A stretch of 64,000 nt of DNA from the NCBI GenBank assembly GCA_949752735.1, contig OX457039.1, positions 42,704,699 to 42,768,698 on the forward strand, in the 5' to 3' direction. The notes under the pieces were generated by a model. That model saw nothing but the letters and a program-made list of their open reading frames with translations, ran no database searches and had not been told where the DNA came from. Position 1 is the stretch's first letter, and each line of letters opens with the position of its first letter. Shown here one piece after another: positions 1-12,300 of this stretch. The DNA comes from Lumbricus terrestris. Its lineage: Eukaryota > Annelida > Clitellata > Crassiclitellata > Lumbricidae. Position numbers and translations under genes: made by a program.

Positions 1-520
1 ATATGTCCCATCCAGTTCTTCTGCCTTGTTCTAATTGTATTCATCAATTAAGGATCTTTCCTCTTCCACCTTTTTCAATACTTCTTCGTTTGATTTATGC
101 TCTGTCCAGCTGACCCTTTCCATCCTTCTCCATATCCACATCTTGAACGCAAGACTATTCGTTTGACATCCTCCTTTCTCATCGTCCAGGTCTCTGCTCC
201 GTACAGTGTGACGCTCCAGATCAGTGCCTTGACCATTCTTTTCTTGATGTCTCGATTCAATCCTCCTTTCAATAGCTCCTTCCTTTACGTGAACGCTTCT
301 TTCCCCATCGCTATCCTCTTCTTGATTTCTTTGTGGCACTTCGCATCCTCCGATATTAGGCTTCCGAGTTAGCAAAATTCAGTGACTTGCTCCACTTCTT
401 CTCCATTGATTGTTATTTTCATATTCTTTTCCCCTTTTGCTTCTCTACTTATTCTCATTACCTTCGTCTTTTTGATGTTTATCTTCATCCCATAATTTCA
501 CGATATGCCTATAATAATAA
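1..520 (-). mobile_element. LINE remnant, C-terminal part of reverse transcriptase region
   Basis: Read on the minus strand, the segment gives a typical non-LTR retrotransposon C-terminal stretch in shifting frames. It includes KEIKKRI near 320-340, then LNRDIKKRMVKALIWS, YGAETWTMRKEDVKR and MWIWRRMERVSWTEHKSNEE. The motif order (ETWT-x-RKED, then MW-x-WRRM) is that of the region downstream of the RT catalytic domain in RTE/L1-like LINEs. The coding frame breaks around 270 and 370, so this is a dead, 5'-truncated copy. It runs off the left edge of the window. The exact clade cannot be named from this part alone. Confidence 0.8.
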
Positions 521-728
521 TTATTATAAGTAGGCCCTACTGTAACATATAGTAGTCCTACTTAATCTTGGTTCTCTTGGATTAATAGAGCACGCCCTAA
601 CTTATAGAGGACATGTGTGTACAGAGTACACATAACATCTTTACGTATCTTAACGCATAGACCTGTGAACAAAATGATGATCCTTATGTAGGCGACACTC
701 ACCCATATAGGCCTATTTAATATATAAG

Positions 729-766
<38 letters not shown>

Positions 767-1080
767 GTAAACCAACACATGGCAATACATTTGGGGCGAT
801 GTCTTATGCAAGCAAATGCGCTGTCTTACAACCTCGGGGTTAAATAAATAGACTGTTCTGGTCATGTCACGTTAATCATATCATTCATGGGCCATATAGT
901 ATTATAGGCCTACGTGCACGCGGTATTCTTGGTAGAGCGTCGCATGCCTTAGGCTTAGGCCTATTATACACAATGAACTCTTCAGCCATTGTTAAGCATA
1001 AGTCGTTAAGTCGGCATGGCGTTAGTTCAGTCTGTTCTCATTCAAATAACGCCTCTCTCGTAAATCGACACATACATGTA
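521..1080. other. Intergenic, no gene seen
   Basis: No coding signal was recognised. The stretch holds a (TA)n run at 731-766 and several copies of the short palindrome TAGGCCTA or close variants (about 530, 709, 905 and 955). Confidence 0.6.
731..766. repeat. (TA)n microsatellite
   Basis: Uninterrupted alternating T and A of about 36 bases. Confidence 0.95.
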
Positions 1081-1620
1081 GATGATGGATGGATGGATGG
1101 ATGATGGATGACGATAGATGATGGATGGATTATGGATGATGATGGATGGATGATGATAGATGGATGATGATAGATGATGGATGGATGATAGATGATGGAT
1201 GGATGGATCGTGGATGACGATAGATGATGAATGGATAGATCATGGATGATGATGGATGATACATGATGGGTGGATGATAGATGATGGATGGATGATGATA
1301 GATGATGGATGGATGATGATAGATGATGGATGGATGATGATAGATGATGGATGGATGATGATAGATGGATTATGATAGATGATGGATGACGATAGATGGA
1401 TGATGATAGGTGATGGATGGATGATGATAGATGATGGATGGATGATGATAGATGATGGATGGATGATGATAGATGATGGATGGATGATGATAGATAGATG
1501 GATTATGATAGATGATGGATGACGATAGATGGATGATGATAGATGATGGATGGATGATGATAGATGGATGATGATAGATGATGGATGGTTAATGATAGAT
1601 GATGGATTGATTAATTATGG
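1081..1620. repeat. GATG/GATA minisatellite array
   Basis: About 540 bases of a degenerate tetranucleotide array. GATG and GATA units are organised into a longer repeating unit of roughly 24 bases (GATGGATGATGATAGAT and variants), with occasional GATGAC and GATTAT units. The higher-order period suggests expansion of a composite unit, not simple slippage. Confidence 0.95.
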
Positions 1621-2273
1621 ATGTGTATTGTGTAAGAAAGTGTCCCTGAGAATAGAAAGAGTTCGGCTATAATAGTACTTACCTTTCTCGGTGTTGTCTT
1701 TTCACAATTTAATATGCAGAAAGAAGCGTCGCGATCTGCACAAACCCGCGTAATAGAAAACAGCAAATAATAATGTTTCGATTGAGACATCTATTATCTA
1801 TCTATCTATCAATGCACCACCACCCTTCGATCTTCACTCGTGTCCAGTGAACACCCATATGACTCTCAGCACTTGAGCCGGTTTCACGACACAGACTGCT
1901 TTTACTAAGTCACTCAAGTCGAAGACCGTCTACGAGTGAACGCAATGACAATTGTGACACACACTTCAGATGCTATTGACCGACTAGACCCTGACTTTCT
2001 TTCTCCGACAGCCATTTAATATCAACCGACGCCTCGACCTATAATAATTATAGGTATTGCTGTCACGCTTATCATGCACCGTATGTATGCGGTTTGTAAA
2101 TATTCAACCGTTCTTTTGTCCTTCCTTGTCAGTTTGTCCGTGGTTGTCCCTATGACTGCTCACATATCTGACCAAGCCCTAGTCTTTACCGGTCTATCAG
2201 TGCCGTCCAGAATGGTTGAGCTTATCTGTGCCCGTCTGTCTGTCTGTTTGTATAATCGTACGCCCCTAACTAA
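1621..2273. other. Unrecognised intergenic DNA
   Basis: No gene or known repeat was recognised. A short CTAT run lies near 1793-1808. A 77-codon open frame starting at 2074 has no recognisable motif and was not called. Confidence 0.5.
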
Positions 2274-2425
<152 letters not shown>

Positions 2426-2721
2426 GGTCTGTGACCATCGGCGACTGGTATCAGCCACTTAATTATGACTGACGTCACCAGCTTATCGCTTAATCTTTTT
2501 ATCGCCCCAGTAATGTGTCAATGTCGACTGTTCGTAACGATAATTATGACTACTGTCCCAGAAGTGTATGAAAGATCTGCAAAAAAAACGCAAGTCAAGA
2601 CAGAGTGCGGATCATTCTCCTTGACCATCATATAGGCCTAATGCTCCAACAACCTATTCTTATGTGTAGTTTATCCCTCAATGCGTATCTGCATGCAATT
2701 AAATCAATCCATATCTACATG

Positions 2722-2910
2722 CGGGGCGGAGTGGTGTAGGGGTATGTTCTGTGCCTTGGAGCCGGAAGGTTGCAGGTTCGAATCCACCTCAAGCCACATC
2801 GTGGGACCCTGAGCAAGTCCTTTACTCGCAATTGCTCATGCGCTTCGGTGTGAAACTCCGATTCTGTTTCCGCGCTGTAGTCTGGAGTGCCTCCAAGTAT
2901 AAATCTTGAA
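2722..2910 (+). mobile_element. tRNA-derived SINE, family A
   Basis: The head carries RNA polymerase III internal promoter boxes: an A box TGGTGTAGGGG at 2732-2742 and a B box GGTTCGAATCC at 2775-2785. The body continues ACCTCAAGCC, then GGGACCCTGAGCAAGTCC, AATTGCTCATGCGCTTCGG and a degraded tail GGAGTGCCTCCAAGTATAAA. The same body occurs on the minus strand at 43177, 45771, 47801 and 50541. Seen: the promoter boxes and shared body. Known: SINEs of this type are moved by a partner LINE. Confidence 0.9.
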
Positions 2911-5900
2911 GCTTCAACAACATACATTCATCGCATCTAAACGTACTTAGAACGTTGTATAATATTAACACTGTTATGACAAGCTGCATTGGTTTTTCAT
3001 TCACTTGCATTGCGCTCTCTCATCGGCTAAAAGCGCCACTTGAGTAGCTTGATATCTACATGTCCTAAAAAATTCTCTTAAAAGGCTTACAACACTAGTA
3101 GGCCTCATATTATAGAGTGTGCATTGTGCATATAATCTTGCAATACATACCAATAATGAAGTCTACTGATTATGCACATATGTATACTTATTATATGAAG
3201 ACAAATAGAGTGAGACAAAGAGCGGGTAGGGACGAACAACATGTTCTATGATCTATATCAACTGAACCAACTGAGAATTGAACAGATGCTGAACAATAAC
3301 CCAACTGTTGACTGCCATGCGTGTGAAAACGATCAAGCCTACACTGTACAGAATGGCGACCTATGACCCTTACCATTGGTTAAGGACAAAGCAAACCATC
3401 GGGGGGGGGGGGATGAGGGAGTGGCACATTGGATAACACACTGGCATGGAGATCAACAGAGTGGAGCAGGATTACACTTTATAGGCTGCCATTAGCGTCC
3501 TTGTATTACAGGCCGTTTGTACTGTTAGTAGTTAGGATTTGTGATTTGTCTTTATTAGAATTCTTCCTGAGAAAGAGACTCAGCAGCAACTCAGCTGCTG
3601 GCAAACAACAGCATACGATAGGTCTGTGTTATAACAAGCGTTCACTTAACTTCTAAGCATGCTTCAAATACAAGTGCGATTGGGAAGGTCTCCTGCAATT
3701 GTCTCGTAAAAATTAGCTCATCTATAAATGTACGTCCTGCTTGAAATGATTTGAAATGCTTAATTTGCATTCCTCTGTGACCTGTCTACGTGAATGCATT
3801 AAACACTGACAATAAACATGCAAGAAAAACAGTTTCATAAAATAACTCCAGTGTCTTCTTTATATTCAGCCACCCAAGCGAACAACTTAAGTGGTGACCA
3901 GAACAATGAACTCATGATAGGGACATCAATTCCAGCAGTCAGTTTCAAAATCGCAGACAACTCCGCCCGTCCACCTTCCCTCCCCTTCAACAGGGACAAC
4001 CCCACCTCTTCCAACACTGGACCTTTTGGAAAATAGCAAACTCTTAAAATCTGAAAACTGTCCGAGTTCAGTCTGCAATGACACAACCTAATCGGAAAAA
4101 CTGTTTGTATCCAATATTCAAAATCAGTTGGATAACAGGTACGTACAAGCAAGACTGAGAATGACAAGACAACCAGAATCTGAGCTGCCAAAAAAATTAC
4201 AAACAAAATTCAATGATTGTCTGCAAATGTGCTGGAAAAGTTTTGAAGTAAATGGAAATCAATACTACTACGGGAAGAATAAATTCAACTAGAGTAGAGG
4301 CAGGAAAGAAAAGGTAAGGTCATGGGAAATACCGATGCCATCCCACTGACTGAACTGAAGCTTTTGAAAAGTTTGGACCTGAAATATTGCCTTGGCCAAA
4401 GAAAAGCACTCGACATTCGAACAACCTCAGTTGAATAATTACGAGCATGACTTTGACGTAGTAGCCCAGAATAACAGTTATTGATGGTTGGTTAGTGGTT
4501 ACTTAAAATTATTTCATCAATGTTGTTGTTGTTGGTCCTGATTGCCAGTGGGAAGTCACATGATAAAGACCATGACTAACATTAGAGCTAAAAAAGACGG
4601 CAAATGACGAATGCCACTGACACGTAAGAAATTTAGGGGGAAACATGACAAGGACACAGAAGAACTGGACTCACATGAATATGTCACATAAAACTAATAT
4701 TTGACGACAATGTCAGACAAAATGACATGACATAGTCAGTACATTCGGCAAACATTCTGACACATTAGACAAAGGCAAATGACACAAACACGTGATGCAG
4801 CCATCTTGTAAATTATAGAAAACCAGTTAACACTAGATTTGAGACAGTACACTGGCTTAACATGTTAAGAAACAGTAACATGTAGGCTTACCTTTCTCTT
4901 ACTTTTTGCATGTGAATTAAAAAGATTGCCAAGCCAATAAAAACATCGCTTCTATAAAACACAAGGCTAGAAATTGAACTGTGATTTATCATTCTTTTAT
5001 ATGAACAAAATATAACTCAAAAGTCTAAAAATTGGTTTATATCTAAATTTAATTTCCCAAATTGTGATCAAAATCTCAGCTCAAGTAAACAACCAAAATA
5101 AGCATCGTGGCTCTACTTTCAAAGCCGTTGTAAGACCACAGGTTTTTGGACTACATACAGTCACATGGTACCATCATCAGCAACACCTTGTTATTTGCCA
5201 GACGACTATGAGTCTCTTATTAAAAACCAAACTGCTCAAACTACTCGTTATGAAATGATACAAAACTCTACAGCAGAATCCAATACTTTGATCCAGGTAG
5301 GGCCATTCTGTACACGTCTCAAGCTACGTGCCGTAATCATAGACACTCCAGCTTGAAATTCATGACCTCTCAGATGACCTCCACCTGGTGTTCTGTGAAC
5401 AATATGCATTTGCAGATCGCTGACAATTTTCTGGAATGCAACTTCTTCAGGCAGTCATCAAAGACACACACACACACACATACTCATCAGCAAAGGTACA
5501 TTCATCGGAACTATCGAGCCCCAGCGCTCCAAGCTCTGACTCCAGAACGTAAGAATCAAAGAACAAACTCTGACTGCGCTCAACCATACTTCAGTAAACA
5601 CTACCTTCCGAAATTTTCTACAAGGTTTCTATGATATCCAGGTCATGCATATAATACAAAATATTATATATATATGCAAATTATATGCAAATTATACACA
5701 TGTACATGCACAAATATACACATATTTGTGCATTACATATGTATAAAAATAATGTATAATATATAATACTACACAGAAATGCTTACATACTGGTATGTCT
5801 AAGTACACATATGCTTGCATATGCAATCTTGTAGAAAATTTTACTCTAAGTGAATATATATCTATACAGACCAAGTTATACATAATATATATATATAATA

Positions 5901-6187
5901 TATACACACCTAAAACATGCATACACAAGCAGGTATTATGCATACACACAAATGTGTATATATTTATATATACATATGAATATATATATAGTAAATTTAT
6001 ATAAACACATAAATGTCTTTAACTTAGCCAACATGCCAGGACAGAATTGGTTTATTTGTCTGTGCATACAATTCATAGCACACAACACACGACAGGCATC
6101 ATCATGTCTAAAAGAAAATACACGAACATGTCATGTATGCAAACGGTTGCATAAATGTTTCTTCTTTTCGAATCCATTTTACTAATG
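2911..6187. other. Region downstream of PPP4R3, no gene recognised
   Basis: No coding exon was recognised. A poly-G run lies at about 3401-3411. A block at 3790-4040 is related to 6740-7010. An AC-dinucleotide run lies at about 5463-5480. The stretch from about 5640 to 6010 is very AT-rich, with many ATATAT and TACATA runs. Open frames of 60-120 codons here (for example minus 3835-4206) show no family motif. Confidence 0.5.
3790..4040 (+). repeat. Diverged direct repeat, copy 1
   Basis: Shares ordered blocks with 6740-7010: CACTGACAATAAAC, CAGTTTCATAAAA, TATTCAGCCACCCAAG, GAACAACTTAAGTG and GACCAGAACAATGAA. The copies lie in the same orientation about 2.95 kb apart, one in the PPP4R3 3' flank and one inside its last intron. 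The source may be an old dispersed repeat or a local duplication. Confidence 0.75.
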
Positions 6188-6193
6188 TTTATT
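6188..6193 (-). terminator. Candidate polyadenylation signal of PPP4R3
   Basis: TTTATT on the plus strand reads AATAAA on the minus strand, about 167 bases beyond the PPP4R3 stop codon. It is the first canonical hexamer I noticed downstream of the stop, giving a short 3' UTR if used. Confidence 0.5.
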
Positions 6194-6359
6194 TGAGTCT
6201 CGTGTCAGAGTCTGTTCCTCTGCTCTAAAGGCATTCCTTGAGTCTGCGTCGTTCCGTCTCGTTACGTCTCGTCCTCCCAACATTCGGAGACCAGTTCCAA
6301 CTTCATCATCGTCTCTTCACAAATAAAACTTGAGGCTAGCTGCTGCTGCGATTTCGAGA

Positions 6360-9300
6360 TTATGTGCTGAGCCGCGGCTTCTTGGCCGGTGGAACGGCCG
6401 TGTCTGAATCTTCCGCATTGTCATCCTCTTCTGAATCCTCGTCAGGATAGTCCACGAGTCCGACAATACCCGGCTGAAAATTTACACAAGGTAAGGTTAA
6501 GTAATGAAACAGTTTCGGCAAATTGTAACGGTAAGGTTCTTTCATCACCTAGCCTGCAGAACTAGAGGCAGGAATTTGATATGCAATCTGGACAGTTGCT
6601 ATATGAGTTGTTCGCCAATTGCTTACATTTGATGGCAGAACTGATAATAATATACATAATATACATTGCATTTGTTCAAAATGATTTAAACTGCTCAATT
6701 TTACATAATTTCCCTGCAACCTAACTTCTTGACGCCATCAAATGACTATTTAAAACACCGACAATAAACAAAAAAGAACAGATTCATAAAAGATTGTCAG
6801 TTTATTCAGTCACTCAAGTGAACAACTTAAGTGACGACCAGAACAATAAACCTTTGATAGAGATTTCAATTCATACACTTTTCAAAGTGACAGACGGCAA
6901 AAGTATTCTAATAAAACAAAGTCCTTGGTTCAAAGATAGTTTTACCAAAACTACGGTTGCAAATATTGAATTTTTTGGCAAACCAGTTATCGGTTGTAGA
7001 AATCCAATTTTAAACTGACTATCAGATGTTTTTAAATGGTCTCATAAAAAATCTGCTAATTCCCAGATGGCAGTGTAAACAAAGATGGCGGCCACTTAGA
7101 TTCGACAATGTTTTCCACATTAGAAAGTGTTTAAGAGGCTTTAAAATTAACCTGTTTCTAGTTTGCTAACAGCGAATTTTACAATTGTTCTTATTTTCGC
7201 TATTAAAATTTGACGAAATATGCGACGATTTTGCAATTAAAGAGCCGTTATCAAAGTCCGTGCAACCATATTTATCATACCGTGAGTCAACAAACTCTAT
7301 ATTTGAACGGGTCATAGGTGATGCAGCATTGCAGATACCACTTATTTCTTGCAGCCAGTTTTTTCTCACAGCAGCCTTTAAGGTAATCGCCAGTACAAAT
7401 GCATGAATCATCTTTTTAAATTTTCTAAAATGATTTTTCTAAATGAAGTGGTTTTTTAAAAATGAATTAACTAATAGGTTTGTAAATAGCAAAAACCGAT
7501 TATCATTATCGGATTCCCGGTCATCGTTTAACATCCCTAACCGAAGCACCAGTAAACACTTTGCCTTAAGTCTTTATTCTGACCTACCCTCTTGGTACTG
7601 ACTGGGGGATTATTCTCCTGAGATGGTGGGGTGGTTGGCCTTCCAGGTGAGGAGCTGGGACTGTTGGTTGGGCTAGATGCTGGTGTGGTGGGAGTTGGCG
7701 ATAGGCCTCCTGCTCCTCCTGTAAGGCTGGAGTGTATGTTAATGCTGATTGCCGACTTGCTAAAGGCTTTCGCAGGCGGCGACTTTCGACCAAAATTTGC
7801 TGGCTGGGCTGAAAACAAACAAAACAGATAAGCAATTAAATTAAATACAAGCTGGTATCAGACGCATTTTCAACAGGGAAGCACTGCAAACTGCTTTCCA
7901 CGTTGTACACAACAGACACCAAAACAATCGAAAAAAAAAAAAAAATAATGTATGTAATTTTCGAAAAACAAATAAAAAATAATGTATCAATCAATACAAT
8001 CACTGTTTAAAAACATACTCTATGGCACAAGCAATATAAAGTTATAAGACAAGTGCAGTGAAACAGACCATAATCGAATTATGCAATAATTATAAATTTG
8101 CAATAAAGTCAAGTGATGAAAAAAAATGTGAAAGGAAATTTGTTAGCACTTTTGTATTAAAGTTCAGCGTTAGATGTGTTCTTACAGATTATTTTAGCAC
8201 TTTAAAAACAAGAGTGTACTGAAATCAATCAGGAAACAATGCAGTATGCCATTAAATTGTTAAAATAAAAGAGAAGCCAGCCACCTTCACATTTCATTGC
8301 GATCAATGAGGTCAGCATGGAGACACAACGCATAATTCTGTGCATTTTATGCACACGACTAACTAGTGCAGTGGTCTCAAACTTACAGTATGTGGGTCAC
8401 TTTTGGAAATTTACAATGGCTCGCGGGTGGCAACATAAAATATATCATGCCAGTGAGACTGTTTACGTAGAATTATATCATTTCAGCATAAAATACTGTA
8501 ACAATGACAATTATGATCCTGTTAAATTTACATAATATTATATTTTGAGTGTAGACCTAGCTCTTTATGGAAACTTAGAGGCACAATGATATGAAGTGCA
8601 TCAAATGCCCATTTAGCAGTACCTAAAACTAAACTTGTAGCAGTTTTAAATAGGTAATGTCAAGTGTAGTTTGCGGCTTTGCGCTACTCATCTGACAATG
8701 TTTGGTTTATCTCCTGAGATGCGACCAATTGGAGTATAGCTGCCTTTCGCATATTTACCTGTAACTGCAATCTTCATTAATGAAGAAAGCTGTTAACATT
8801 TAAAAATATGTAGTTAAGCTAGGTCATTCCAGGTCAAATCATCACAGTGTTCCGGCATAACCATCTCCGATTTTGATGAAATTTGGCAAGGTGGTAGAAC
8901 CCATTGAGAAACTCTCAAAACTAAAATTGAAAATCGGGTCGTTGGAGTGTAACTACAAGCAACAGCCCACCTTCTCATAATATTCATTTGATAATTTAAT
9001 GTTTGAGACCTCTGAACTAGTGTATGAAAAGTGACGAGATAAATGAAATGATCACAAACCTCCAGGCTTATTGTTCCCAAGTAATTTGTTTAGTGGTTCA
9101 TATTCGACGTCTAATTTGGTCTTGAATAGGTCGACCTTTGAACTGAGATCAGAGTCATCAAAGTCATCATCTTGGTCAAACCACATCTCCTCCTCTTCCT
9201 CCAGACTTCGAGCATCTCTCCGGAACCTGCTGCGAATTGGAGTGTAACTACAAGCAACAGCCACACCTTCTCATAATATTCATTTGATAATATAATACAC

Positions 9301-12300
9301 AATTGTACATCTATCCTAATGACTTGATTTAAAAAAAGTTTACACAACCAGTGTCAACCATGTAAGGGTTAATTGGCACCTGTCAGAAAAAAGAAATAAG
9401 ACAAAATTTGAATTTCTTTTACTACCATCATAATCGCATTATATTCTGCTCATTATTTATGTTCTCTACCGTCTTCATAAGGCCAAAAAAATAATGTTGT
9501 GTTTCTGGTAACCCGACCGACCCTCTTTTATTGCCGCGACTCAAATAATTTTGTAAAAAAATTTTATTGAAAAAAAATTAATAAATTTTTTTAAATTCAA
9601 TTTTTAAAAAATTTTTAATTTAAATTTTTTTATATTGACATAGTACGGTGACATTGCCTTCCGTATAGAGTTGGATCTTAGGCAAAAAAAGTTGGGTTTC
9701 CGGTAACCCGACCGACTCACTTTTATTTCTAGAGCAATTTTAGGTGCAGACAGTCGGGAAATAGGCAGTTTATACTTGCTTAGAACACGTACTTTGTTGC
9801 AGCGTGTACCTTTATGCAAAAAAGAGTAGTTGGGTATAATTTTTCGGATAGTCACTGTATAAAAATATTTTACCAAAATAAAAATAATTTTCGACCTACC
9901 TACCCAATTTTTTAGAGCTCTGTTACCGGAAACACAACACTATTTTTTTGGGGCCTAACAAAGCAGAAGTCTGGCTAAAGTACCTAAGCATTTTTGAAAC
10001 AGAAGAGTCTCAACTTTATACCTGAATGACCTTGAAGAACTGACATTATAAGATACTGAAATACACAGTGAGTTCTAAAGCTAACAGAGTACAAAGTCCA
10101 GCCAAACAAAAGGCACAAGAACAGCCACACTGTCCTCCAAACAGAGCAGCACTAGGAGTCCAAAAGGTGTCAGCAATGCACGAAGATAAGCCAGTCAACT
10201 TAAAAAACACAGAGATTTATAAGAAAGATGCTCAGAAGACAAAGTGAGTGATAAATGTAGCAGAAGGTAAACTGATCAAATACTATTTCATCTAAGATCG
10301 TCTTACGTTTCTAAGGCTCCTGCCCGATTAATCAGACGGTCCTGATGCTGTTCATGACGCTGCTTCAATACTTTAAATGTCTGCACGTAATTGACATCCT
10401 CAAACGATTTGTAGTGACGCTCGACAAAGTATGTTATCAATGACTTTATGTCCTCCTAACGGAAGAAGAACACCATAGTTTAAGACAGATATTGAGAAAC
10501 TTAACCAAGGCAGGCAGTCTCATTTAACATACAACAAATACAACATCATCAGCTACGTGCTAATTAAATCGTTACATAACAAGAAGCTGCTAGGCCCTCC
10601 AGAAATTTGCAATCTATTGCCATGCAATTTTCACGCAAAAAATCCTAAGTATCGCTCAATGACGCAAAAATTAGCAATATGCGCAAATTTTTAAATTTTG
10701 CTTTGAATGGCTTAAAATAAAGTCACAGCGTGGTAAATTTGGCAATGACAGCGTTGGACAACAATTCCAAATGGGACGATATCAATGAAGTTATAGAGAA
10801 ATTAGTTTAGCAGTTAAGGACCAATCTGTGATTGGATACTAATTTCAATTCCCCATTATACCAGCTACAGGTCAGAAACATAATGAAACACCCAATTAAA
10901 TTAAAATTGCTTTGTATTTAGTCAATTAAATTACAATTATGCACATGCATGAGCTGACCATTGGCAAATCCTCTAGCATTTCTGCATTGGTTTTCTTAGT
11001 GTTGAAAATTCTGCTCTTAGTGACATCATAATAGGCAGTTATATACTGGTGTCATATGAATCCCTAATTACAATTACATAATTTAAATTAGGAACAATGG
11101 ATGGTGTACAACAATGGATGGTGTACAAATCAATTACTAAATTTGCATAACCAAATTGCAGATAACTACAATTGGATTACAACTGACACAGCTTGTATTA
11201 CAACACGTCTACATATAAGTCATCTGCAACAGCAATGTACCAGTACAGAACAGGATAAAACACCAACAGAACTAAGGGGGGAAGAGAAAGCAGAAATCAG
11301 TGAGAGAGAGAGGGCTCAGTTCACAGCAGCAACTCAAGCAAAGAGTTATAAGAACAGTTTCCTTACCGTTTTAATGTACTCAAACAATTCAATAACTGCT
11401 GAGTTGAACAAATTATATCGTTTGCCATTTCGTGCAAAAGCCTCGGCCAGTGGCTTGAACAAGTCCACCTTGATGATGTGCTTGTGATAGATCTCATCCT
11501 TAAGACCAATAGTTCGTCTAAGTAACCTCAATGCACCTATGACACAAACACCAATTCGACACTGAAATTAATCATGCACAGATTTCAAGATTTTAAATCC
11601 TGCCATTATCGACTTAATTTTACTAAGTTATTAAATTAAAAGATTTTACAATAAAAGAAAGCAAGTGATATCGGTAAGAAGCTGAGCGATGTTCCATAGA
11701 GGCACTACACTTATGTTCTGTTAAATTACATGAAGTATTCCTAAACCTTGAGATTTTTGCAAATGATCTTTCATTAAATTCGCATTCATTGTAAAAGTGC
11801 ACCTGCATATTTATTACGAATACCACCAACTTGACAGTCATAAAGCAGGGTAGATAAAAATTAAAGATTCAAGTTTTCCTAATCGTAATTCCAAATACAC
11901 AACTGAAACATCAATCCTGATCTCAAATTGCCCCTTGATATTTTAAAGATCTGTCACAATTATAAGAACAACAACTACGCCAATCTCACTGTTTTGTCCA
12001 AATTTGTCTGTTTGCAATTTATCATTTACGCCTGTTTAAGAATGACATGGACAGACGCTTCCGAGTGAAAGGATGTTCCATCAGTTTCTGGTTACTCACC
12101 AAGGTTCAGAAAAGCATGTCGTGACTTGAGAAGAACGAGGACTCGAGACAGCAAATTCTTGTTGATGATGTGCTGCTTTATGTGGTACGTGTGATGTTCC
12201 ACACAGAATGTCAGCAATTCTATGATGAGAGACAGCAGCTGTGCAATCTGGTAGTCATCTAAAAGAACAACAGAAAACGACAAATAAATAAAAACTCATG

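Noticed and set aside
1081..1620. CRISPR-like array
   Set aside because: The units are contiguous tetranucleotide repeats without unique spacers, and this is a eukaryotic genome.
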